From: Mycobacterium simiae | GTDB lineage: Bacteria; Actinomycetota; Actinomycetes; Mycobacteriales; Mycobacteriaceae | Reading direction: 5' to 3' | DNA: 64,000 bases | Assembly (NCBI RefSeq): GCF_010727605.1 | Contig: NZ_AP022568.1 | Location: 5,642,001 to 5,706,000, forward strand | Shown: one piece after another, positions 24,718-34,795 of the stretch | Layout of the letters: the number at the start of each line of letters is the position of its first letter | Numbering within the stretch: position 1 is the stretch's first letter | Program-made: the position numbers and the translations under genes | The notes under the pieces: generated by a model | Databases searched by the model: none | What the model saw: only the letters and a program-made list of their open reading frames with translations | What the model was told of the DNA's origin: nothing

Positions 24718-27700
24718 ATGACGACCGGCCCACTTCACCCCATGCCGATGTCCGACATCGACGAGGACCAGGGCGAGCGACTGGCCCGCCGAGTGAGCGA
24801 ACTGTTCGACATCGACCCGCAGTTCCGCGCGGCCACCCCCCTACCCGCAGTGATCGACGCGGCGTGTGCGCCGAATTTGCGGCTCACCGAGATTCTGCAA
24901 ACGATCGTCGACGGCTACGCCGACCGGCCCGCGCTGGGAGAACGTGCCCGCGAGGTGGTCACCGACGCAACCGGTCGGACGACTGTGCGGCTGCGACCAC
25001 GGTTTGACACGATCAGCTACCGACAGCTGTGGGACCGGGTGTGCGCGATAGCTGCCGCCTGGCGGCACGACACCGAAAACCCGGTCGCGCCAGGCGATGT
25101 CGTTGCGACCGTTGGGTTCTCCAGCGCCGACTACCTGATCGTCGACATGGTATGCGCCTATCTCGGCCTCGTCACCGTGCCGCTACAACACAACGCCCCG
25201 GTGTCGAGGCTGCGATCGATCATGACGGAATGCGAGCCGAAAATTGTCGCGGTGAGCGCCGAATACCTCGATCTAGCAGTCGAATCCGCATTGACCAGTT
25301 CGTCGTTGCGGCAGCTGGTGGTGTTCAACTATCAACCTGAGATCGACGAGCAACGGGAAAACTTCGAAAACTCCCGCATACGCTTGCAGCGCAACGGGAC
25401 TCGTGTGGTTGTCGGCACGCTGGATGAAGCCGTTGAGCGGGGCAGGCGCCTGCCGGCCGGGCCCGCATTCACCGACGACAACGACGAGCGCCTGGCGATG
25501 ATCATGTACACCTCCGGAAGCACGGGCACTCCCAAGGGCGCCATATACACCGAGCGGATGCTCGCCAAGATCTGGACATCCGGGTCCTTCCTGCCGGGCG
25601 ACTTGCCAGTGATCAACGCCAATTTCATGCCGCTCAACCACATCGGCGGTCGGCTCCCGCTCGCATCTGCGTTCCTCATGGGTGGCACCAGTTACTTCGT
25701 CCCTGAATCCGATCTGTCCAGCCTGTTCGACGATTGGGCATTGGTGCGGCCGACCGAACTGGGGATGGTGCCTCGGGTGGTGGAAATGCTGTACCAGCAT
25801 TACCGCAACGCCATCGACCGGGGGATCGCGGACGGAGCCGATCCCGGCACCGCAGAGCGGGACGCCGCGGGCGAGCTGCGCGAGCGGGTGTTGGGCGGCC
25901 GGGTGCTGGGCGGCTTCGTCGGCAGCGCGCCGCTGGCCGGCGAAATGAAGTCGTTCTTGGATCGAGTACTTCAGACGCACATCGCCGACGGGTACGGACT
26001 GACGGAGACCGGCATCGTCGCCCGTGATGGCGTGATCAACCGCAGACGGGTGATCGACTACAAGCTCGTCGACGTGCCTGAACTCGGTTATTTCGGTACC
26101 GATCGGCCCTTCCCGCGGGGCGAATTGCTGGTCAAGACCGACACGATGACGCCCGGCTATTTCAAGCGCCCGGAACTCACCGCGCAGGTTTTCGACGAAG
26201 CCGGTTTTTACCGGACCGGTGACGTCGTCGCGGAAATCGAGCCGGATCGGGTGGCCTACGTCGACCGCCGCAACAACGTCCTCAAGCTGGCTCAGGGTGA
26301 ATTCGTCGCGGTGGCGACCCTGGAGTCGGTGTACGCCACCGCCCCGCTAGTGCGGCAGATTTTCCTCTACGGCAACAGCGAACGGCCGAGCCTGCTGGCC
26401 GTGATTGTGCCGACGTCCGAGGCGCTGGCCGAGTATGGCAACAGCCAGGCCCTGAAAACCGCTCTGTACCGGTCACTTCAGCAGAGTGCCTCTGCCGCGC
26501 AGCTGCAGTCCTACGAGGTGCCCGTCGACTTCATCCTGGAAACCGAGCCCTTCACCGAGAGCAACGGATTGCTGTCCGGCTTGGGCAAGCAGCTGCGCCC
26601 GCGGCTCAAGGAACGCTACGGCGAGGAACTCGAGCGGCTTTACACCGACATCGCGGCCGCGCAGGTCGACGAGATCCGCACGCTGCGCGAAAACGCCGAG
26701 CACCGTCCGGTGGTGGAGACACTCTCCGGCGCCTGCCGCGCCCTGCTCGGCACGTCCGGCGCCACTGCCGAGATCCATTTCACCGACCTCGGCGGAGATT
26801 CGTTGTCCGCGTTGAGCTTTTCGCATCTGCTCGAGGGGATCTTCGGCGTCGAGGTTCCGGTGTCGGTGATCACCAGCCCCGCCAACAACATCGGCAAGAT
26901 CGCCGATTACATCGAGGCGCGGCGCGGCGCGGTCAGCCAACGGCCAACCGCCGCCACCGTGCACGGCCACGGCGCGACCAGCATCGCCGCCGCGGACTTG
27001 ACGTTGGACAAGTTCCTCGACGCCCAAACCCTGGACGGGGCAACGTCATTACCGCGCGCCGGCAGTACGCCGCACACCGTCTTGTTGACCGGTGCCAATG
27101 GTTGGCTGGGCCGGTTCCTCACCCTGGAGTGGCTGCAACGGCTCTCCGCCGGGGGCGGCAAAGTGATCACGATCGTGCGTGGCCGCGACGCCGACGAGGC
27201 CAGAGCCCGGTTGGAGGACGCGTTCGACAGTGGCGATCCGGCACTACTGAATCGATTCCACGAGCTGGCTGCGCACCTCGAGGTGCTGGCGGGTGATGTC
27301 TCCGACCAGCATCTGGGCCTGGACGGCGCCACCTGGCAACGGTTGGCCGACACCGTCGACCTGATCGTGCATCCGGCGGCCCTGGTTAACCATGTGCTGC
27401 CCTACGACCAATTGTTCGGCCCCAATGTGGTTGGCACGGCAGAGGTTATCCGCCTCGCGCTCACCAGCCAGATCAAACCAGTCAGTTACCTGTCCACGAT
27501 TGCGGTGGCGATGACGGTGCCGCCCGGCGAGTTTGAGGAGGACGGCGATATCCGCCGGATCAGCCCTACCCGGGCGCTCAACGACAACTACGCCAACGGC
27601 TACGCCAACAGCAAGTGGGCCGGCGAGGTGCTGCTTCGCGAGGCCAACGACTTGTGTGGCCTGCCTGTCGCGGTGTTCCGCTCCGACATGCTGCTCGCCC

Positions 27701-28263
27701 ACACCCAATACCGCGGCCAGCTCAACGTCCCGGACATCTTCACCCGACTGATCTTCAGCCTGCTCGTGACGGGTATCGCCCCGCATTCGTTCTACGAAGA
27801 TGACGGACTCGGCAGCCGAGCCCGCGCCCACTACGACGGTCTGCCGGTCGACTTCGCTGCCGAGGCCATCACAGCCATCGGCATCGGGGTCACCGCGGGC
27901 TACCGGTCGTTTGACGTGATGAACCCCTACGACGATGGTGTCTCCCTGGATGTGTTCGTGGACTGGCTGATTCGTGCTGGCTACAGCATTGAACGCATTC
28001 CCGACTACGACGATTGGCGAGAGCGATTCCAGACCGCGCTCACGGGTCTACCCGAACACCAACGCCAACACTCGGTCCTGCCGCTGCTGCACGCATTCCG
28101 CCAGCCGGAGCAGCCTATCCGGGGCGCCGCCGCCCCGACCACCGCATTCCAGGCGGCGGTACGCGCGGGCAGGATCGGGCCCGACCACGACATCCCGCAT
28201 ATTTCGCCGGATCTGATCGGAAAGTACGCGGATGACTTGCGCCGGCTGTCCTTGCTCGGCTGA
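24718..28263 (+). CDS. car: Carboxylic acid reductase (adenylation-carrier-reductase, FadD9/CAR type)
   Basis: 1181 residues, matching the 1170-1180 of mycobacterial CARs. Adenylation domain residues about 1-650, with the nucleotide loop [11 protein letters not shown] near 264 and the DGYGLTETG and [15 protein letters not shown] motifs. Phosphopantetheine attachment Ser near 695 in LGGDSLSAL. Reductase domain from about 780, with the NADPH loop [12 protein letters not shown] and Tyr-x3-Lys in YANSKW near 962-966. The enzyme reduces carboxylic acids to aldehydes with ATP and NADPH and needs a phosphopantetheinyl transferase from elsewhere. A GGAAGG site precedes the ATG. Confidence 0.95.
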   Translation: MTTGPLHPMPMSDIDEDQGERLARRVSELFDIDPQFRAATPLPAVIDAACAPNLRLTEILQTIVDGYADRPALGERAREVVTDATGRTTVRLRPRFDTISYRQLWDRVCAIAAAWRHDTENPVAPGDVVATVGFSSADYLIVDMVCAYLGLVTVPLQHNAPVSRLRSIMTECEPKIVAVSAEYLDLAVESALTSSSLRQLVVFNYQPEIDEQRENFENSRIRLQRNGTRVVVGTLDEAVERGRRLPAGPAFTDDNDERLAMIMYTSGSTGTPKGAIYTERMLAKIWTSGSFLPGDLPVINANFMPLNHIGGRLPLASAFLMGGTSYFVPESDLSSLFDDWALVRPTELGMVPRVVEMLYQHYRNAIDRGIADGADPGTAERDAAGELRERVLGGRVLGGFVGSAPLAGEMKSFLDRVLQTHIADGYGLTETGIVARDGVINRRRVIDYKLVDVPELGYFGTDRPFPRGELLVKTDTMTPGYFKRPELTAQVFDEAGFYRTGDVVAEIEPDRVAYVDRRNNVLKLAQGEFVAVATLESVYATAPLVRQIFLYGNSERPSLLAVIVPTSEALAEYGNSQALKTALYRSLQQSASAAQLQSYEVPVDFILETEPFTESNGLLSGLGKQLRPRLKERYGEELERLYTDIAAAQVDEIRTLRENAEHRPVVETLSGACRALLGTSGATAEIHFTDLGGDSLSALSFSHLLEGIFGVEVPVSVITSPANNIGKIADYIEARRGAVSQRPTAATVHGHGATSIAAADLTLDKFLDAQTLDGATSLPRAGSTPHTVLLTGANGWLGRFLTLEWLQRLSAGGGKVITIVRGRDADEARARLEDAFDSGDPALLNRFHELAAHLEVLAGDVSDQHLGLDGATWQRLADTVDLIVHPAALVNHVLPYDQLFGPNVVGTAEVIRLALTSQIKPVSYLSTIAVAMTVPPGEFEEDGDIRRISPTRALNDNYANGYANSKWAGEVLLREANDLCGLPVAVFRSDMLLAHTQYRGQLNVPDIFTRLIFSLLVTGIAPHSFYEDDGLGSRARAHYDGLPVDFAAEAITAIGIGVTAGYRSFDVMNPYDDGVSLDVFVDWLIRAGYSIERIPDYDDWRERFQTALTGLPEHQRQHSVLPLLHAFRQPEQPIRGAAAPTTAFQAAVRAGRIGPDHDIPHISPDLIGKYADDLRRLSLLG

Positions 28264-28289
28264 GTTCACATCACACGAAGGAGCACGCG

Positions 28290-29210
28290 GTGCAGTTATC
28301 GGTATTCGCCTATCTCGGAGCGCAGCAGGGGCAATGGAACATCGACGCCTACGTCGAAAGCATCGCCGAATTTGCCGACGCCGGTTTCACGCGGGTGTGG
28401 TCCGCGCAATTACCTTGGGAACCCGATCTGTTCACCGCGCAGGCCGTCGCGCTTCGCGAGGTTCCCGGGATCGAGCTGGGTGCGGCGGTGCTGCCCATCC
28501 AGGTCGCGCACCCGATGCTGACCGCGCAGCGGGCACTGACCCTCAACGCGATTGGTGAGGGGCGGTTCAAGCTCGGCATCGGCGTCAACCATCCGGGCAT
28601 GAGCACGGAGCTGTGGGGGATCCCCTGGTACAAGCCGGTACGCCGGATGAGCGAGTACTTGGACGGACTGCTGCCCTTGCTTGCCGGTGAGAAAGCTGAC
28701 GCCGTCGGCGAGTTGGTCACCACCCGTGGTGAGCTTGACATTCCGGGCGCCCCGGCGCCCGAGGTCTACCTCGCCGCCCTGGGCCCACAGATGTTGCGCC
28801 TGGCGGGTCGGCGGTGCGCCGGAACGATCACCTGGATGACCGGCCCCAAGACCTTGGCCAACCACATCGGTCCGACGCTGCGCGATGCCGCTGCGGGCCG
28901 CCCCGAACCGGTCCGGGTGGCCGCCGCGGTAGCGCTCTGTGTCACCGACGACGAGGCCGGCGCCCGAGCCCGCGCCGCCGAAGAGTTCCAGCTGTACGGC
29001 ACACTGCCGTCCTACCAGGCCATGCTGGAGCGGGAAGGCTACGCCGGCCCCGAAGACGCCGTCGTCATCGGCGACGAAGCCGCCGTATCCGACCGGATCG
29101 CGGAAATCCGCAGTGCCGGCGTCGACGAGCTGATCGTCTCTCCGTTCGGGGACAACGCAGAATCCATCGCGCGGTCAGTGGCTCTGCTGAAAACGGTCGC
29201 CGGTCACTGA
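28290..29210 (+). CDS. Luciferase-like F420-dependent oxidoreductase
   Basis: 306 residues from a GTG with AAGGAG 7 nt upstream. The TIM-barrel pattern FADAGFTRVWSAQLPWEPDL, GAAVLPIQVAHPM, and GRFKLGIGVNHPG is typical of the LLM superfamily, actinobacterial F420-using branch. It follows the CAR by 26 nt, so it is the third gene of the OYE-CAR-LLM operon. Substrate unknown; a carbonyl or ene reduction step is likely from context. Confidence 0.88.
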   Translation: MQLSVFAYLGAQQGQWNIDAYVESIAEFADAGFTRVWSAQLPWEPDLFTAQAVALREVPGIELGAAVLPIQVAHPMLTAQRALTLNAIGEGRFKLGIGVNHPGMSTELWGIPWYKPVRRMSEYLDGLLPLLAGEKADAVGELVTTRGELDIPGAPAPEVYLAALGPQMLRLAGRRCAGTITWMTGPKTLANHIGPTLRDAAAGRPEPVRVAAAVALCVTDDEAGARARAAEEFQLYGTLPSYQAMLEREGYAGPEDAVVIGDEAAVSDRIAEIRSAGVDELIVSPFGDNAESIARSVALLKTVAGH

Positions 29211-29213
29211 TCC

Positions 29214-30056
29214 TCACCGGATATGCAAACCGCGCCGATGCACCCATAGCACTGCCGCGCCAGTTCCGGCCGCCCACACTGCTAGCGCAATAACAAGGTG
29301 TACAAAGCTTTTCGTGTCACGACCGAAGATCGGCCAGATCATCGCTGGGAGCTGCGTCCACAACACCCGGTGCTCGACCCCGTTCATCGGATCCGCGATG
29401 TAGTAGAGCGCATACGGCAAGAGCAGCGCGATGATCCAGCCGCGAATAAGGCGACGGTCGTCACGCTGTCGCCACCGACGCAACAGCGGCTCGACACCGA
29501 TCGGGTGTAACACCGAGAACAGGTTGCCCACCCCCAGCCAGGACACAATAGGGACCGCGACCGTCGGGATCGTGACGGCCAGGCGCTGCGGGCTCTCCAT
29601 CCATAACGTCAACACCATCGCGGCCAGCAGAGTGGGCAGCCCCACGATGACGAGCAGCGCAACATTCTTGATCAACAGCACCCGCCAGAATGGGACACCG
29701 TCGGACACGGCCTGTCGGACGCGGTAGTGATCGGCGCCGAGCAGGTTGGTGGTGGTGACGTCGGCCAAGATCCACGACGAGAAGTACGTCCCGACCAGGA
29801 TCACCCAGTCCTGGTGGCGGCCCGCCGTCAGCGGCTGCACCACCAGCCAGCCGACGGCGAAAATCAGGTTGGCTACCACACCCATCAGCCAGGTGCGTGG
29901 CGGCGTGAACGCCCAGCGGATCTCGGCGCCAATGGCCGGCCACACGTCACGCTGCAGATCCTTGGCGGCCCTCCTGGCCGCGTCGGGACGCGGCGCCGAT
30001 GCACGCGCCACCGTGCGCACCGCGGCCCGCAAACGCGACTGCTCCTGCTTGACCAC
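29214..30056 (-). CDS. Multispanning membrane protein, unknown function
   Basis: 280 residues, GTG start. About six predicted helices (for example WLMGVVANLIFAVGWLVV, VLLIKNVALLVIVGLPTLL, ALAVWAAGTGAAVLW) follow a basic cytoplasmic N-terminus of about 45 residues. The layout is like ABC-2-type or YhgE-like membrane proteins, but I see no decisive motif. It lies 20 nt downstream of the DUF1003 gene on the same strand. Function is unknown. Confidence 0.7.
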   Translation of the reverse strand: MVKQEQSRLRAAVRTVARASAPRPDAARRAAKDLQRDVWPAIGAEIRWAFTPPRTWLMGVVANLIFAVGWLVVQPLTAGRHQDWVILVGTYFSSWILADVTTTNLLGADHYRVRQAVSDGVPFWRVLLIKNVALLVIVGLPTLLAAMVLTLWMESPQRLAVTIPTVAVPIVSWLGVGNLFSVLHPIGVEPLLRRWRQRDDRRLIRGWIIALLLPYALYYIADPMNGVEHRVLWTQLPAMIWPIFGRDTKSFVHLVIALAVWAAGTGAAVLWVHRRGLHIR

Positions 30057-30076
30057 AGCGTCTCGGCTTTCTCGGG

Positions 30077-30535
30077 TTATTCGCGATGTTCGCCGGCCGG
30101 CGGCAGGAGCCGCCGGTGCAACTCCTCGGTGAGCACGTGAATCTGGCGGGTGAGCTCGGTGTTGGTCTTCAGCTCCAGCTCCTGGGTCTGGAAGTCATGG
30201 TCGGCCCGGGCCTGTTGGAAGGCCGCCTGACGGTTCTGCCCGATCATGACGAAGGTCGACAAAAAGATGGCTTCCAGGGATACCACTAGCGTGAGCGTCG
30301 GCCAGGGGTTGCGTTCCACGACCAGCATCCAGACGCCGAACAGGGCCGCGTGTATCCAGACAAAGTTCATTGATCCCGCGAACGCGGTGATCCGGTCGGC
30401 CAACCGCAGCTGGAAGTCGTCGCTGCGCCGCTTGGCCTCCTCCAGCACGGCGGGGTGATGGATCTGTCCGGAGCGCAGTAGCCGGCGCGGAACCAATTGT
30501 GGGACATGTCGGTGGCCGTCGGCCGGTGTGGTCAT
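30077..30535 (-). CDS. DUF1003 family membrane protein
   Basis: 152 residues. The DUF1003 core is plain: ADRITAFAGSMNFVWIHAAL then WPTLTLVVSLEAIFLSTFVM and QNRQA, two helices joined by a short loop, followed by a coiled-coil-like basic/acidic C-terminus (QELELKTNTELTRQIHVLTE). AAAGGAA precedes the ATG. Role unknown in the family; it lies in a pair with the membrane protein at 29214 and divergent from the flavoprotein at 30762. Confidence 0.85.
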   Translation of the reverse strand: MTTPADGHRHVPQLVPRRLLRSGQIHHPAVLEEAKRRSDDFQLRLADRITAFAGSMNFVWIHAALFGVWMLVVERNPWPTLTLVVSLEAIFLSTFVMIGQNRQAAFQQARADHDFQTQELELKTNTELTRQIHVLTEELHRRLLPPAGEHRE

Positions 30536-30616
30536 CGCGAGCGGTTCCTTTCTGCCCTGCTGGGCTGCGCGCCGCTGGCCAATATTAGTGGTCGACTGCT
30601 TCCTCCCCGCTGCGAA

Positions 30617-30630
30617 TAGAACGTGTTACA
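30617..30630. promoter_or_regulatory. KstR-type operator (TnnAACnnGTTnnA)
   Basis: TAGAACGTGTTACA fits the published KstR palindrome TnnAACnnGTTnnA at every fixed position. It lies between the DUF1003 gene and the flavoprotein, 132 nt before the latter's ATG. KstR represses cholesterol genes in mycobacteria and is relieved by a steroid acyl-CoA. Binding here is inference. Confidence 0.6.
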
Positions 30631-30761
30631 GTTCTGCCGATCCGCGGCCAAGGCACCGGTCGCCCGGGCATTGCAGGTAAGGAGGCCCGCATGGTTTCCG
30701 CCGCGGCGCACTGGTGGCCTCCTTTCACGAAATTTCCTGTGACGCAGGGGAATTCACGCTA

Positions 30762-31889
30762 ATGGCGGGGCGCAAGCGCGTTGTGGTCGCCGGTCTGGGC
30801 GATGTTGGCCTGCTGACCGCGATCCGGTTGGCAAAGCATGCCGACGTCGTGGGAATCTCCGTCAAGGACGCGTTGGTCAGCGGCCAGGAGCTCGGTGTCC
30901 GGCTGTCCCGCCCCGGCGACTGGGCCCGTGACTACTGGATTCCGTTTGACCGATTCCGCGGTCTGGACCGGGTGCGCACGGTGCAGGCCGAGCTGACTGG
31001 CGTGGACTTGGCCGACCGCACCGTGTTCGCTCGAGGCAGCGACGGCGCCGCGATCACCGAAGAATTCGACGCGCTGGTGATCTCGACCGGTGTAACAAAC
31101 GGCTTCTGGCGTCAACCCATCATGCAGTCGGGCGCCGAGATCGCTGCGGACTTGCACGCCACACACCAGCGCCTGGCCGCCGCCGAGTCGATCATCGTCA
31201 TCGGCGGCGGTGCGGCCGCGGTCAGCAGCGCCGTCAACCTGGCCACCACCTGGCCGAACAAGCGAATTGACCTCTATTTTCCGGGACCGGACGCGTTGGC
31301 CGGATATCACCCGCGGATTTGGAAACGAATCCGCGGCCGGCTCGGCGAGCTGAGCGTAGGGGTACACCCGGGGCACCGCGCGGTCATCTCGAACGGGTCC
31401 GGGGACACACGCATCACGAGCGAACCTGTTCGATGGAGCACCGGACAACCACCGGCCGCCGCGGAGGCCGTGCTGTGGGCGGTGGGCCGGGTGCGGCCGA
31501 ACACCGACTGGCTACCACCCGACATTCTCGACGCGCGGGGCTTCGTTCGTGTGACGCCGGAGCTGGAAGTGCCGGGCCTTCGCGGTGTGTTCGCCGTGGG
31601 TGATGTCGCGGCCAGCGATCCGCATCGCAGCTCGGCACGCAATCGCGGAGATTCGCTGGTCGCCCACAACATCCGCGCCGAATTCACCGGCCGCCGCCTA
31701 CGCTGCTACCGGACCCCCGGCCGGCGGTGGGGCTCGTTGCTGGGCATTCAGGCTGATGGGCTGGAGGTGTTTCTGCCCAGCGGTCACGCGTTGCGGATCC
31801 CGGCCTGGCCGGTTCAGCGTATCGTGATGCCCGGCTTCGTCCGGTGCGGCATGTACCGCGGGGTCCGGCCAAACGATCCGCTTCGATAA
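30762..31889 (+). CDS. FAD/NAD(P)-dependent oxidoreductase (type II NADH dehydrogenase / AIF-like)
   Basis: 375 residues from the ATG at 30762, preceded by AGGGG. The FAD loop VVVAGLGDVGLLTA, a second dinucleotide loop VIGGGAAAVSSAVNLA near residue 147, and the C-terminal FAD site GVFAVGDVAASD are all present. Two-dinucleotide-fold flavoprotein with no membrane segment. It may pass electrons from NAD(P)H to a quinone or protein partner. A KstR-like box upstream suggests control with steroid catabolism, which is inference. Confidence 0.83.
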   Translation: MAGRKRVVVAGLGDVGLLTAIRLAKHADVVGISVKDALVSGQELGVRLSRPGDWARDYWIPFDRFRGLDRVRTVQAELTGVDLADRTVFARGSDGAAITEEFDALVISTGVTNGFWRQPIMQSGAEIAADLHATHQRLAAAESIIVIGGGAAAVSSAVNLATTWPNKRIDLYFPGPDALAGYHPRIWKRIRGRLGELSVGVHPGHRAVISNGSGDTRITSEPVRWSTGQPPAAAEAVLWAVGRVRPNTDWLPPDILDARGFVRVTPELEVPGLRGVFAVGDVAASDPHRSSARNRGDSLVAHNIRAEFTGRRLRCYRTPGRRWGSLLGIQADGLEVFLPSGHALRIPAWPVQRIVMPGFVRCGMYRGVRPNDPLR

Positions 31890-31942
31890 GCGTTGCGTCG
31901 ATTGCCTTTCCGTCGGCAGCCGGCGGCGGTCCGCACGGCCGC

Positions 31943-32641
31943 TCAGGTGTTACGGGTGTCGATGACCCGCTGTGCGACGTCGACGAGGCGCATGTTGGAC
32001 TCCTGCGACAAGCTGCGCAGCATGCCGAAGGCGCGCACGTCGTCGACGCCGTAGCGCTCCATGATGATGCCTTTGGCCTGGCCGATGCGGTCCCTGGTCA
32101 GCAACGCGGAGTTCAGGTTCTCTCCCTCGCGGCTGGCCGCCAACGCCGCGGCGGCGTGCGCGGCCAACACCATGCCAATCGTCTCGGCGTCCGCATCCCA
32201 CGCGTGGGGCTGGAATCCGAAGACGTTGAGCGCGCCGGCGGTGCGATCCGCGGTGTAGAGCTTGAACGACAGTCCGCTGAACACGCCGACCTCCAATACT
32301 GCGGCACTGTATTTCGGCCAGCGCGGCTCTGCCCTGAAGTCGTCGGTGCGAACGACGGTTTCCTTGAGCGCGGCTTGCATGCACGGCCCTTCGCCGAGGC
32401 TTTTCTGCAGCTCGTCCAGCTCGTGCGGGATGCCTGTGGTGCCGGCCATGGAGTCGAACTTCCCGCCCGGACCGATCAGCAGCACACCGGCGGTGTCAGC
32501 CCCCGGAATCAGCTCGACAACGGCGGTAGTGACCTCGGCTAAGACGTCCTCGGTGCGCCGCGGCGCCGCGATGCTGCGGGATAATTCGGCCATGCGTTGC
32601 GCCAACAGGTGTCGGTCCAACACAGGCTCGTCAGTTTGCAT
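31943..32641 (-). CDS. GAF-ANTAR domain regulator
   Basis: 232 residues from an ATG at 32641 with GGGAG upstream. A GAF domain (about residues 30-170) is followed by an ANTAR RNA-binding domain (about 175-230) with the diagnostic ALLTRDRIGQAKGIIMERYG and LRSLSQESNMRLVDVAQRV. ANTAR proteins act as antiterminators on hairpin RNA. Converges on the flavoprotein. A second protein of the same architecture lies at 57313. Ligand unknown. Confidence 0.88.
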   Translation of the reverse strand: MQTDEPVLDRHLLAQRMAELSRSIAAPRRTEDVLAEVTTAVVELIPGADTAGVLLIGPGGKFDSMAGTTGIPHELDELQKSLGEGPCMQAALKETVVRTDDFRAEPRWPKYSAAVLEVGVFSGLSFKLYTADRTAGALNVFGFQPHAWDADAETIGMVLAAHAAAALAASREGENLNSALLTRDRIGQAKGIIMERYGVDDVRAFGMLRSLSQESNMRLVDVAQRVIDTRNT

Positions 32642-32786
32642 TTCCGTCGCTCCCGGGTACTTGGCTTCAGGCAGGGTTCCCAAATACGGGATCTCGAACA
32701 CGCCGGCCCTGGACAGCCGCGGCAACGTGCCGCGGCCATAGCGCTCAGCGTGGTTCCAATCCGGCACAAATGGGAATAGTGAGCGG

Positions 32787-33284
32787 GTGAGCGAACCGGG
32801 GGTTAACGCCTTTGAGAAGTTGGTGGCGCTGCTCAACTATCCGATGTTCGTCGTCACCACGCAGGCCAACGGCATTACGGCCGGGTGTCTGGTGGGTTTC
32901 GCCTGTCAGGCGAGCATCCATCCACCGCGCTTCCTGGTCGGCCTGTCGACGCAGAATCACACCTACCGGGTGGCCGCCGAAGCCACTCACCTGGCCGTGC
33001 ACGTGTTCGACATCGAGCACATCGACGTCGCCGAACTCTTCGGCAGTTATACCGGTGACCAGACCGACAAGTTCGCCCGATGCCGCTGGCACGTCGGTCC
33101 CGCCCAGTTGCCCATCCTCGACGATGCCGCGGCCTGGTTCGTCGGCAAGATCTTGCACCGCTTCGCCCTTGGCGATCACGTCGGCCACCTGCTGCAACCC
33201 CTGGACGGCGACCCACCGGCCGAGCTGGAGCAATGGGTGTCCTTCAGCGACGTCCGCATGCTCGAACCAGGCCACGAGGCTTGA
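32787..33284 (+). CDS. Flavin-reductase-like split-barrel protein
   Basis: 165 residues, GTG start. FVVTTQANGITAGCLVGFAC and ASIHPPRFLVGLSTQN followed by HLAVHVFD are typical of the flavin-reductase domain (FMN-binding split barrel) used by two-component monooxygenases such as HsaAB. It lies 13 kb from the HsaA-like gene, so a partnership is only a guess. It is 3 nt from the next gene and co-directional with it. Confidence 0.85.
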   Translation: MSEPGVNAFEKLVALLNYPMFVVTTQANGITAGCLVGFACQASIHPPRFLVGLSTQNHTYRVAAEATHLAVHVFDIEHIDVAELFGSYTGDQTDKFARCRWHVGPAQLPILDDAAAWFVGKILHRFALGDHVGHLLQPLDGDPPAELEQWVSFSDVRMLEPGHEA

Positions 33285-33287
33285 CCG

Positions 33288-34034
33288 ATGACCACGTCCG
33301 ATCGCTGCCGCCAACAGTCCGACACCACGCGCCTGCGCAGCATCACCAGCATCGATGAGCTCGCGTCGTTCTATGCCGAGCCGCCGGACGGCGTGCGCGC
33401 CAACATGATCTACAGTGCCGACGGTGCCGCTGCCTTCGGCGGTCGCACCGGGCCGCTGTCATCTGAGACCGATCGCGAGTTACTGCGCATCCTGCGCGGC
33501 TTCGCCGATGTGGTTCTAGTGGGCGCTGCGACCGCACGTACGGAGAATTACGGGCCGGTGCAGCTCAACGACGCCCAACACGCCACACGGCGGCGCTGCG
33601 GAAGGTTCAGGCCACCGCCGGTCGCGGTAATAAGCCGGACCGGTGAACTCCCTCCCAGACTTGTCAGCGACCCGAGCCAACCGCCACTGCTGATCACCAG
33701 CGCCGAGACCGCAGCTCGCCACGACCGCACCGGCGACCAACGCTGCGGCGTACTGGTGGCCGGTGAGCGTTTCGTCGATGTCGTCACGGCCGTCGCGCTG
33801 CTACGCCACCATGGGCTGTCGCGCGTGCTCTGTGAGGGCGGGCCGACGTTGCTCGACGAATTGGTCAGCGCCGACGCGGTCCAGGAAGTCTGCGTGACGC
33901 TGGCGCCCAAGCTCGCCGCCAGTCAGCCGCTCGGTCACCGGCAGTCGCCGTCGCCGTTGGCTTTACCTGCGACGCTGCGACTCGAACACGCGTTGGTCCA
34001 CGACGACTACCTGTTTCTGAAGTACTGCCGCTGA
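33288..34034 (+). CDS. Pyrimidine reductase / RibD C-terminal domain protein
   Basis: 248 residues. NMIYSADGAAAFGGRTGPLS (substrate/NADPH region), VLVGAATARTENYGP, and the C-terminal VLCEGGPTLLDELV are hallmarks of RibD-C dihydrofolate-reductase-like proteins. The family reduces the riboflavin precursor or related pyrimidines and includes DHFR-like proteins of M. tuberculosis. It starts 3 nt after the flavin-reductase stop, so the two are coupled. Confidence 0.88.
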   Translation: MTTSDRCRQQSDTTRLRSITSIDELASFYAEPPDGVRANMIYSADGAAAFGGRTGPLSSETDRELLRILRGFADVVLVGAATARTENYGPVQLNDAQHATRRRCGRFRPPPVAVISRTGELPPRLVSDPSQPPLLITSAETAARHDRTGDQRCGVLVAGERFVDVVTAVALLRHHGLSRVLCEGGPTLLDELVSADAVQEVCVTLAPKLAASQPLGHRQSPSPLALPATLRLEHALVHDDYLFLKYCR

Positions 34035-34316
34035 CCAGCCTGACCAGTCGCCGGGAGTCGTTGAGCGCTTCGGATGTCCGAAACCGGAAGGCCCCCAACG
34101 GTTGCCTTACCGCGGCGGAGCCCAACTGCGGGCAAGTTCAAATGGCGCCCCACACCGTGCTGTGCCACGGTGGAGTGATGCGGCAGTTTCCGGGCGCGGT
34201 GCGGGTGGCGACACGATGAGAGTGGGTCGAACAGCTGTCGAACTTGCTGCGCGCCATTACCTTCGGGCCGCCAGCAGCCGCTTTCGGTATAGGTGTGGAG
34301 GAGGACCATCGGTCCG

Positions 34317-34658
34317 GTGAGCTATTCACGTGACGATGAGCGCTACCGCAATATCGCGGTGAACGGACTGCGGCCCAACGAACTTCGCTGGGCGCTCAAC
34401 CATGATTCGGTGCACGGGATTGCCTACGCTTTCAAAAATCCCGTCGCAGTCGCCGATGCGAGCGATGATCCCGACGACGACCGCCTGACTTATCTGGTGC
34501 GAATCAAACGCACGGACTTAGCTACGGCGCTAGGCAACATCAGCGCGTGGATCGGCCAAAACCCCGGCAAGACAGGCCTGCACGCCTACGGTTTCCTGCG
34601 AGCATTGTCCAGAGAGGGCCTGACCGAGCCCAGAACCGGCGACGAGGAACGCCGCTAG
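34317..34658 (+). CDS. Conserved hypothetical protein, unknown function
   Basis: 113 residues. The GTG at 34317 is chosen because GGAGGAGG lies about 12 nt upstream; a GTG at 34293 would place that site inside the coding region. Sequence: VSYSRDDERYRNIAVNGLRP, then RLTYLVRIKRTDLATALGN. Soluble, alpha/beta, with no recognised motif. The 34035-34316 interval before it shows no gene. Confidence 0.6.
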   Translation: MSYSRDDERYRNIAVNGLRPNELRWALNHDSVHGIAYAFKNPVAVADASDDPDDDRLTYLVRIKRTDLATALGNISAWIGQNPGKTGLHAYGFLRALSREGLTEPRTGDEERR

Positions 34659-34795
34659 CCCCGCGCGGCGGGCATTTGCCATCGCCACTGGCATTTTTTA
34701 GCCCCGGGAACTGAATCATTTGGCATTCTTTCTATTCACCATGCCCTTGGCTGGCCCAAACTATTAGCCTTATGCCTGGTACGGAGGAGTCGGCG

